From contig CM046295.1 of NCBI GenBank assembly GCA_025267735.1, positions 10,985,167-11,049,166 of the forward strand: a stretch of 64,000 nt of DNA, given 5' to 3'. The translations under genes and the position numbers were made by a program. Under the pieces are notes generated by a model. That model was not told the DNA's origin. It saw nothing but the letters and a program-made list of their open reading frames with translations, and searched no databases. Numbering within the stretch: the stretch's first letter is position 1; each line of letters opens with the position of its first letter. Source of the stretch: Mactra quadrangularis (Eukaryota; Mollusca; Bivalvia; Venerida; Mactridae). Below are positions 61,401-64,000 of the stretch, piece by piece.

Positions 61401-61421
61401 GTGCCAATCAATGTACATTCG
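25328..61421 (+). CDS. Secreted WAP-domain protein, 5' part of gene (two exons)
   Basis: Exons 25328-25415 and 61296-61421 join in phase 1 to give a signal peptide followed by one WAP (four-disulfide core) domain. The frame then continues past a donor at 61422 and off the window. WAP domains are secreted modules of about 45 residues with eight cysteines, found in protease inhibitors, antimicrobial proteins and molluscan shell or extracellular-matrix proteins. Signal peptide directly followed by WAP also occurs in larger multidomain proteins such as the WFIKKN type, but no further domain is in the window, so no name is given. The joining intron is 35.9 kb and packed with SINEs and MITEs. The exon pairing rests on matching phase, strand and domain logic; a separate gene for either exon cannot be excluded. 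Confidence 0.62.
25470..25676. mobile_element. MITE of the GTATGGTG family
   Basis: The left end 'gtatggtgacatatttctgc' plus 'catctgataac' and the right end 'gtctgatggcaggaatattc' plus 'caccatac' are inverted. The interior is rich in palindromic 'taactagttacgtaac' forms. It begins only 55 bases after the WAP gene's first donor. Confidence 0.75.
26170..26430. other. G- then C-rich low-complexity stretch
   Basis: A purine-rich run ('gaggtggagggtgaag') changes to repeated 'cacccctta' and 'ctccccttaaaag'. A 91-codon frame spans it, but its composition comes from the low-complexity sequence and no domain is seen. Confidence 0.4.
26876..26990 (+). mobile_element. SINE family 1 fragment
   Basis: 'ttatgaaataatttctacag', 'ccatctccttcctaccgctg' and 'tgtaggacagttgactgact' show the central body. 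Head and most of the tail are deleted. Confidence 0.65.
27320..27570 (+). mobile_element. tRNA-derived SINE, family 2
   Basis: The head 'cgcagtagactactcaatgg' with 'gaatctagcgtcccgaagg' and a decayed B box 'tggctcgaaaccc' is followed by body 'ttgataaagaatttagggaa', 'ggttggtgagtgctggttat' and 'tccatgaaagctaggttagg'. Confidence 0.72.
27944..28308 (-). mobile_element. Composite: SINE family 2 joined to a family 1 head
   Basis: From 27944 to about 28165 it is a reversed family 2 body and B box ('ggtttaacgccatgtcaaca', 'gtgggatttgaacacg'). From 28166 to 28308 it is reversed family 1 ('tttcatgaccaagctccaca', 'acagagctagccgagtgg'). Either one inserted into the other or this is a recombinant. Confidence 0.7.
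28613..28924 (-). mobile_element. tRNA-derived SINE, family 1, full length
   Basis: Reads (TTTG)n, 'ttgggtttaacgccgtagca', the whole body, then box B 'gggaatcgaaccaacg' and box A 'ccaactgagctagccgggcg'. It is about 310 bases and a good reference copy. It lies antisense in the WAP gene intron. Confidence 0.92.
29805..30085 (-). mobile_element. tRNA-derived SINE, family 2, full length
   Basis: Starts 'ggttaaacgcgttgtcaaca' and passes 'cattccacaagaccggaaac' and 'gtgggattcgaacccgtatc' (B box). It ends 'accaactgcgctatcgaccc' (A box). It is the best family 2 copy, with intact promoter boxes. Confidence 0.87.
30352..30592. mobile_element. Fold-back repeat with 'atcgtaagtcaaaa' arms
   Basis: 'ttcacaaaaaatcttaagaa' with 'tcatcgtaagtcaaaa' is mirrored by 'ttgacttacgataac' with 'ttcgtaagaattttag'. 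A MITE of about 240 bases is likely. Related 'atcgtaagaattt' phrases occur near 46335 and 58005. Confidence 0.55.
31184..31485 (-). mobile_element. tRNA-derived SINE, family 1, full length
   Basis: 'gttaggtttaacgccgtagc' through to 'accaactgagctagcccatc'. B box 'gggaatcgaacctacg' is intact. Diverged in the middle ('gacatttctagaaaaatta'). Confidence 0.9.
31490..34620. other. WAP gene intron, no feature recognised
   Basis: About 3.1 kb without tRNA boxes or clear inverted ends. Frames of 64, 67 and 110 codons (31532, 33375, 33714) have no motif I know. The 33660-34280 stretch is purine-richer, ending 'ggagaagaaagaaaggag' before 'gtatgt', and could hold a non-coding exon, but nothing supports it further. 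Confidence 0.35.
34628..35003. mobile_element. Mariner-like MITE, complete copy
   Basis: The ends are 'cagtacccaccaaaagttag' and 'caaacttttggtgggtactg', near-perfect inverted repeats of about 25 bases. TA lies at 34626-34627 and 35004-35005. Length is 376 bases. Its first half matches the half copy at 44182-44342. It lies in the WAP gene intron. Confidence 0.87.
35390..35960 (+). mobile_element. SINE family 2-like copy interrupted by a family 1 SINE
   Basis: The left part has a tRNA-like head ('tgtggattcgaatcccatcc') and body 'ttgccggtcttgtagtaggg' up to 'gtgggtactggtt' (35570). The right part resumes 'tactggttatagacaagagt' and 'ccatgatagccagg' from 35892. The insertion is the family 1 copy 35571-35891. 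Confidence 0.75.
35571..35891 (-). mobile_element. tRNA-derived SINE, family 1, inserted copy with target duplication
   Basis: (TTTG)n, 'ttgggttaaacgccgtagca', the full body, then box B 'gaaatcgagcccacga' and box A 'ccaactgagctagccgg'. It is flanked by 'tactggtt' at 35563-35570 and 35892-35899, the target duplication within the family 2 element. The 96-codon minus-strand frame here is only SINE sequence. Confidence 0.9.
36303..36603 (+). mobile_element. tRNA-derived SINE, family 1
   Basis: 'aaccgcctggctagctcagt' opens it. Box B is lost by a deletion ('taggagtcccgggcgggg'). The body and 'gttgctacggtgttaaaccc' tail are complete. The lost B box means this copy is probably not transcribed by RNA polymerase III. 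Confidence 0.9.
36604..37566. other. No gene seen
   Basis: AT-rich. It contains 'tatttaaatcagtggggtta' with 'atatgcaccactgacag' (36890-36945), a short motif repeated near 17900, 27680 and 54000. A 76-codon frame at 36988 begins with a hydrophobic run (FLSTCTIPFMFMVLIWATPV), but no exon signals or homology are seen. Confidence 0.35.
37567..37703 (+). mobile_element. SINE family 2 fragment (3' part)
   Basis: 'gtgccgaccttttggaaggc', 'ggtccatggaagctaagtta', 'ggtgtgctgg' and 'gatacggctataaacc'. Head missing. Confidence 0.65.
39390..40030. repeat. Repeated 'gaccacttatatgacact' motif with inverted segment
   Basis: 'gaccact/tgtccacttcatatgtgacact...aaagaaggggc' occurs on both strands near 39395, 39460, 39900 and 39975. 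'gcaataccacgtgactatga' (39570) is repeated inverted as 'catagtcacgtggtattgc' (39821). A compound fold-back element is likely; borders are not clear. Confidence 0.45.
40317..40739. mobile_element. MITE with 'cctaggac' repeats
   Basis: The ends 'gggctgcgtttcattag' and 'taataaaactcagccc' are inverted. Both arms carry several 'tcctagga' palindromes. A second internal copy of the end ('aatgaaacgcatttagga') lies at 40665. Length is 423 bases. No target duplication is certain. Confidence 0.75.
40791..41100 (+). mobile_element. tRNA-derived SINE, family 1
   Basis: 'agccgcccggctacctccgt' (A box with two changes) and 'gtgggttcgattcctaggcg' (B box), the body, and a tail ending in C8 and A8 instead of CAAA repeats. 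Confidence 0.87.
41101..43486. other. WAP gene intron, no feature recognised
   Basis: No exon, tRNA or inverted-end element was identified. Frames of 60-82 codons here lack any known motif. At 42160-42300 there is a degenerate tRNA-like stretch ('ggacctggattcgataatcg'). Confidence 0.35.
43487..43642 (+). mobile_element. SINE family 2 fragment (3' part)
   Basis: 'ctccattaataaggtatagt', 'tgtggaagggtaggtgatta', 'aggaagctaggttaggtgc' and 'cattgcgttaaaccca'. Head missing. Confidence 0.72.
44182..44342. mobile_element. Mariner-like MITE, half copy
   Basis: Starts TA|cagtgcgtggatctaaagtt and follows the 5' half of the 34628 element, including 'ccgtttattttgaaatg' and 'ttgagactac'. It then loses similarity; the far end was not found. 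It is more diverged, so probably older. Confidence 0.65.
45229..45251. promoter_or_regulatory. ETS-like and YY1-like motif pair
   Basis: 'accggaagt' (45229-45237) matches the ETS/GABP consensus. 'gccgccatctt' (45241-45251) matches YY1, read as AAGATGGCGGC on the minus strand. Such pairs are common at transcription starts of broadly expressed animal genes. On the minus strand the ATG in AAGATGGCGGC opens a frame of only 23 codons (MAAKLPVVNLVCSNITVTRY...). No gene was found either side, so this may be chance or a repeat remnant. Confidence 0.3.
46141..46622. mobile_element. MITE of the TTAAAG family
   Basis: The left end is 'ttaaagcggctttctcataa' and the right end 'ttgaacaaggtgcttaaa'. Internal 'tttgacggttttataaaata' and 'agttgaaatcttt' match the 50024 and 54637 copies. 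482 bases. Confidence 0.55.
46903..47090 (-). mobile_element. SINE family 2 fragment
   Basis: 'tgcgtttaacgccatgtcaa', 'ggttattttacggcgtccag', 'acctaacctagctttcc', 'cccttccatatggctggcg' and 'ggtataacctc'. The head is lost. Confidence 0.75.
47091..49055. other. WAP gene intron, mostly unassigned
   Basis: No gene found. 'cacgcatgcgtactcacgat' (47706) recurs in direct orientation as 'cacgcatgcgcactcgtgat' (48264), about 560 bases apart, with an inverted relative between (47742). An unrecognised repeat element may lie between them. Confidence 0.4.
49056..49450 (+). mobile_element. SINE family 1, headless, with duplicated tail
   Basis: The body from 'catactgccgtggagttggg' runs to 'tgtgttggtacggatta' (about 49285). 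The last ~110 bases then recur at 49352-49450 ('gcttttccaggaacggtgag', 'caatgtgttggtacgactta') with the flank 'ctggcct.agaa' after each. It is a local tandem duplication of the 3' part. Confidence 0.78.
49608..49920. mobile_element. MITE of the GTATGGTG family with expanded end
   Basis: The left end is 'agtatggtggcgtatttctg' and the right end 'gatatgtgacaccatact'. Inside, about four units of ~35 bases ('gatggcagaaatacgacatc' + 'atacatgtactttgt', 49786-49900) repeat the end sequence in tandem. Confidence 0.78.
50024..50387. mobile_element. MITE of the TTAAAG family
   Basis: The left end is 'ttaaagcggct' followed by (CT)n and the right end 'cgggttgctttaa'. 364 bases. It shares 'aaaatcatcaaaaccgttac' and 'acaattttgagggttt' with 54637-54991. 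Confidence 0.72.
51624..51835 (+). mobile_element. tRNA-derived SINE, family 3
   Basis: 'gcgtggccgattagttacta', 'tgttggactggtaatcatc' and 'ctgcgttggttcgaatccca' open it. 'tttccttgagtaagaaactt', 'tctagcttagtactcgggga' and 'cccaatcgagcaaata' follow. Confidence 0.82.
52027..53085. mobile_element. Repeat element with partly inverted ends and internal tandem units
   Basis: The left edge is 'tagctcgactttacgaagta' plus 'tcggcgtcggcgtccgcgtc'. The right edge is 'cttactaagtcgagcatgct' plus 'gacagctcttg'. Between them about six units of 115-180 bases repeat: 'gttttatttcttcaggtatt', 'cttcaaactttagatatatg', 'ttccttattatcaaccacat' and 'ctcatgtgacaagg'. No protein frame is maintained. Confidence 0.8.
53086..54636. 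other. WAP gene intron, no gene recognised
   Basis: AT-rich. Possible decayed TTAAAG-family ends occur at 53359 ('attaaagcagctttt') and 53583. 'cattaaccccactgatttaa' (54000) matches the short motif seen near 17900. Frames of 65-92 codons carry no known motif. Confidence 0.4.
54637..54991. mobile_element. MITE of the TTAAAG family
   Basis: The left end is 'ttaaaggtacataatcgc' and the right end 'aaaatacagctttaa'. 355 bases. It shares 'aaaatcatcaaaaacgttac', 'tttctttacaattttgatag' and 'aagttgaaatcta' with its sisters. Confidence 0.68.
54992..55740. other. Unassigned intron sequence
   Basis: Contains 'cgtcttacgaattctcgtat' near 55080 and 'acggacggacggac' at 55300, phrases typical of dispersed repeats. 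Overlapping frames on both strands (65-79 codons) have no recognised domain. Confidence 0.35.
55741..56022 (+). mobile_element. tRNA-derived SINE, family 2, full length
   Basis: The head 'gggtaggtagcgggtagcgc' and 'ctacgggttggaattccttc' (B box) is followed by 'ctccattaataaggtatatg', 'tgtggaagggtaggtgagta', 'tccaggaaagttaggttagg' and 'ttgatacggcgtttaacc'. Confidence 0.85.
56024..56338 (-). mobile_element. SINE family 1 copy next to a tRNA-like head
   Basis: 'gagcaatggtccagtggtag' (a tRNA-like A box) is cut off by reversed family 1 starting 'caacacaatttgtttagg'. It runs to 'ggaaatcaaacccacgcc' (B box) and 'ccaactgatccagcatagcg'. Family 1 is diverged here. Confidence 0.7.
56870..57128 (-). mobile_element. 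SINE family 1, internally duplicated and headless
   Basis: 'ttaacgccgtagcaacacac' and 'cggtcagtcaacctactcaa' are repeated as 'ttaaatccgtcgcagcacat' and 'cggccagtcaacatacacac'. The body then continues to 'ctacatgatatagaatcagt' and the head is missing. Confidence 0.75.
57129..58762. other. WAP gene intron, no gene recognised
   Basis: The stretch 58230-58560 repeats 'cgataatttacgccattttc' then 'cgtaattcagtac' about four times at ~70-base spacing, a degenerate tandem array. Otherwise unassigned; the 86-codon minus frame at 58123-57863 is unrecognised. Confidence 0.4.
59260..59950 (-). mobile_element. SINE family 4, split by a MITE
   Basis: Part one (59260-59369) has 'acagtacccatttacacctg' and 'cttgcttaaggaagttag'. 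Part two (59862-59945) has 'gtggggttcgaacccatgac' (B box) and 'actaatggtccactaatcg' (A box region). Together they make one reversed tRNA-derived SINE, also seen as a fragment at 20735. Confidence 0.75.
59370..59861. mobile_element. hAT-like MITE with perfect 8-bp target duplication
   Basis: The inverted ends 'taggggtgtaa' (59370-59380) and 'ttacaccccta' (59851-59861) are exact. 'attgtccc' is duplicated at 59362-59369 and 59862-59869. Eight-base duplications and TAGGG-type ends are typical of hAT transposons. Inside, 'ttgcaatacgagttct' is repeated, and 'aaccggttaa' forms are palindromic. No transposase is present; the 82- and 83-codon frames overlapping it are not genes. Confidence 0.9.
60355..60690 (+). 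mobile_element. Two tRNA-like sequences
   Basis: 'cgcttgatagctcagtcaaa' ... 'gtggtgggtttgacctac' (60360-60440) and 'cttgttggtgtaatggtaaa' ... 'ggatggtttatcc' (60617-60685). Both have A-box-like and weak B-box-like parts and poor folding. They are probably decayed SINE heads. Confidence 0.35.
60995..61280. repeat. ~22-bp tandem repeat before the WAP exon
   Basis: About twelve variants of 'tttagtggtgtttaaccaat' plus 'at' run up to 15 bases before the WAP exon acceptor. A palindrome 'ccgaaatatttttcgg' sits in the middle (61167). Degenerate, so probably old. Confidence 0.85.
61296..61421 (+). CDS. WAP four-disulfide core domain exon
   Basis: The acceptor is 'ctgtattttcag' and the donor is TTCG|gtaagt, phase 1 on both sides (symmetrical module exon, 126 bases). 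It encodes DNLGQCPQSFNTNNCDDTC, then SSDVDCLANKKCCNNGCANQ and CTF. Eight cysteines follow the WAP pattern: C-P, C, C, D-x-D/V-D-C, K-C-C, N-G-C, C. No cysteine is missing, so the fold should be intact. A tandem repeat of about 22 bases runs right up to the acceptor. Confidence 0.9.
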
Positions 61422-61847
61422 GTAAGTTTCGTTTATTTTTTATAAATTTCATATATTTTCTAGGATTAGTTTTTCTCACTAATGTGTTGCTCATATCATC
61501 TTTAGCTTTTTCCTTTTATTAGTCCCTATTGTCCTATTTGGAAGTATTTTCCGTGGTGCTACAGGGTTATAACAGATATTGCTCATCTGCGGTTTTCGTA
61601 TTTCCATAATGCAATTTCGTCAATCTCCGTCGACATTCATTATACCTTCAGTCATATTATACATATTTGTTATATTGATCATTTCTTGAACTTATTGGCC
61701 AATCAATAGGATTATGACGTCGTGTTGGATCTACTTTTTCTTCAACACATCCGCGATCGTTCAGACGATGATAAATGTCCCGTTTTAGTCCATACATTAA
61801 TCAAAGCACTGAAAGTACTGGGGTATTCATTGTGTTTAGATTTATTC

Positions 61848-62047
61848 AATTTTTGTTGGGTTTTATGCTGTGGCAACACCTTATATAGATTATATCACAG
61901 CGGTCAGTCCACCTACTCACTGTTCCTGAAGAAGCTTTATCTCAGGATTTTGCTGTTAACAAACTACTGGGTGCATACTTTGTCAGTGACTGAAGACTGT
62001 CCTACATGACTTAGAATCAGGGGAAGGGGACAGAATGACCGTAGATA
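61848..62047 (-). mobile_element. SINE family 1, headless
   Basis: 'ttgggttttatgctgtggca', 'cagcggtcagtccacctact' and 'gtgactgaagactgtcctac'. It ends 'agaatgaccgtagata' before the head. It lies in the second WAP gene intron. Confidence 0.8.
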
Positions 62048-62808
62048 TTATTAATGCGGGTGATTACATTTTTTATCAAACTCTCTTCACAATAAAAATC
62101 TGCTTGAGTCATTTACAATATTGAACGATTTAATTTACGTATTACTATGACTACTGTTGTAATTAGTCAATGCTATTAACTGTTACAATATGACTATCAC
62201 ATTATTTAATTAGTCTGTGTGTCAAAAAATCTAATATAGGAGAGATTTAAAACCATGTAATTGTTATCTGTTATGTGTGCTACGTAGTGCACATTTTTTA
62301 GTAAAGTTGGACTAACACCCTGCTGCTATTCTATGATTTATATAGTAACTGAATAGAAAGTAATGTATTTAACCCCCATTTCTGCTTATCATAAAGGTCT
62401 TAGAAATTAATTTTACCTGCACTGATGGTGTTTAATGATGAAGGTTAAGATTTACAAATATTATTAAGTATTAATTGTATGATAAATTTCTTTTTTTCAT
62501 TCGATGAACTGATTTAACAAAGAGGTTAATGTCGTCAAGTGAATGGGGTTATTTTTTGCAAAATAGTTGAAAGTGTTTTATATGCACAAATTATCTATAT
62601 TATGTAAGAAAATAAACAAATGTTAAGATTCAAAGTGTTATGCTAAGATTTAATACCCGAGTTCATTAGTACACACAAACTAGAAAAGGTGATATATGTT
62701 CCAAACATTAATTATGTTGATGACTTCAACAAGTTCAAAGATACTATTTCGATATCACTCATTACCTTCTTATCATTCATAGTCAACTGTGTTTCATATT
62801 TCATTTTA
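62048..62808. other. WAP gene intron 2, no gene recognised
   Basis: AT-rich, no second WAP or other cysteine-rich exon detected. The 67-codon frame ending in the SINE at 62892 is a by-product. Confidence 0.4.
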
Positions 62809-63055
62809 CAGGCCCATTATTCTACTGATCGAGGGGTCGTAGGCTTTATTCATGGGCGGGGCATACTTTCGTTGAGCTTAGTTATGAAATAATTTTTACG
62901 GTAATTCTCCCTCCTACCACTCAGTCATCGATGTGATTTCTTTTTGGTTAACAGCTAGATCCAGAGATTTTGCCTTTTCAGGAACAGTGAGTGGATGGAC
63001 TGATCTCCGTGATATAACCTATACAATATGTGTTGCTATGGCGTTAAGGCCTCAA
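62809..63055 (+). mobile_element. SINE family 1, head partly lost
   Basis: 'ttctactgatcgaggggtcg' and 'gggcggggcatactttcgtt' are present, with box A missing and box B changed. The body runs to 'gtgttgctatggcgttaagg'. Confidence 0.83.
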
Positions 63056-63480
63056 TGAATTAATCATATGTTCTATGAATTTTGTCTCAAAAAATAGAGC
63101 TGGCCAGCGAAAAAAAAACATTTTGAGAAGCGTGCAAAATTTATTTCAAAATAAGTCAGTCGAGTATTTTGGGGCATTAACAATTATAATGTTAAATATT
63201 CTACCCCGTCTTACCTGCTTGTCGTAAATAACACAGCAGGGGGACATGACGTCACATAACTAGAGCAGTGTAGAGTTGATGAAAACATCAAGTTTACGTC
63301 AGTGTTCAACTGATGATCAAACATGGTTGCATTTATAATTGATGTTTTCATTTTATAAGTGAAAAGTAACTAGAGCAAAAATTTTATTTCCATGTTCTGA
63401 ATTTTAAGTGCGTAAATCTGACGAACATGATCAATTTTTTGTAGCCTAAACCAAAAAAAAAATTAATAAAAATAAATGTT
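63056..63480. other. Unassigned intron sequence
   Basis: No coding signal or recognised repeat. 'gatgaaaacatcaagtttac' and 'ttgatgttttcatt' (63278, 63340) form a loose inverted pair. Confidence 0.3.
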
Positions 63481-63555
63481 ACGCGCCTAGGATTCGAACT
63501 CGCGACCTCATGATTGGTAGTCTGACATGCTAACCACTAGGCCACAGACACGACG
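63481..63555 (-). pseudogene. tRNA-like sequence, probably SINE head or tRNA pseudogene
   Basis: On the minus strand: 'gtggcctagtggttagcatg' (A box), 'actaccaatcatgaggtcg' and 'gcgagttcgaatcctaggcg' (B box). The acceptor arms (GTGTCTG against AGGCGCG) do not pair and the anticodon stem is mismatched, so it is not a working tRNA. Confidence 0.5.
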
Positions 63556-64000
63556 CTAATTATTGTGCTAAATTTATATACATATACAAATGCATGACTA
63601 TTGACATAAAAATGCGCAATGCACAAAATAACTTTTCTCCGTACACAGATAGAATAAAATTTTATTAATGTGAAAACATTGAATATCATAATTTTAAGTA
63701 CTATTTGTTTAAATTTGTATTTTTTTCAACTCGTCTGCAATTGATAGTACTCGAGTATACACATTTTTCTGTTGCTATATTATTTTCTGGGTCGCAACAG
63801 AGTTCAATTATGTGTTGTTCGTTCTTTTTCTCATTTCTGGGAGCGCTGACATAGAAAGGAATTGTTTGCAAACAATTCCTTCCAATAATGTGAATGAATG
63901 TAAACTGCATTAAGAGAAACTGATTTAGTTTCGAGTACTTTCCTTCAATTCCTTTGTCTTCCGATGTCTGTCAGCAAATGCATATTTGTAGTCACGTGAC

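Overview
This is AT-rich eukaryotic DNA from an animal nuclear genome. It has long introns with GT..AG boundaries, no operons and no long open reading frames. It contains many tRNA-derived SINEs and small non-autonomous DNA transposons. The repeat content, including SINE heads with intact A and B boxes and elements carrying runs of 'gtccgtccg', looks like a marine bivalve mollusc. That assignment is an inference from familiarity with such repeats, not from an alignment.

Two protein-coding genes can be supported, both partial and both on the + strand. (1) Positions 1988-16883 hold the last nine coding exons of CEP78, the 78-kDa centrosomal protein. They encode the end of the leucine-rich-repeat domain, a linker, the conserved coiled-coil block and a long acidic tail. 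All nine exons join in one frame to give 609 residues and a stop. The first exons, about 230 residues by comparison with human CEP78, lie left of the window. (2) A secreted WAP-domain gene starts at 25328 with a signal-peptide exon. After an intron of about 36 kb it continues at 61296-61421 with a single eight-cysteine WAP exon, and it runs off the right edge. The phases (1/1) match. The pairing is still an inference because of the distance.

Almost everything else is repeats. CEP78 introns hold tandem arrays that differ from intron to intron: a 43-bp array, an 'attagtgacc' array, a ~31-bp array whose unit matches the exon end and donor, a 1.77-kb array of a 30-bp unit, and a 138-bp duplication that copies an exon tail with its splice donor. 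The WAP exon is also directly preceded by a ~22-bp tandem array. From 16.9 to 64 kb there are about sixteen copies of one tRNA-derived SINE, about eight of a second, three of a third and fragments of others. There are also several families of MITE-like elements: two complete TA-flanked copies and a half copy of one family, a TA-flanked element with ~34-bp ends, a hAT-like element with a perfect 8-bp target duplication, a 'TTAAAG...CTTTAA' family, and a 'GTATGGTG' family. Some are nested, with one stack three deep at 58.76-60.19 kb.

No real tRNA, rRNA, CRISPR array, viral gene or reverse-transcriptase gene was recognised. The most useful second looks are the tandem repeats seeded at splice sites in CEP78, a candidate in-frame 24-nt microexon, the nested transposons, and an ETS/YY1-like promoter signature near 45.24 kb with no gene assigned to it.
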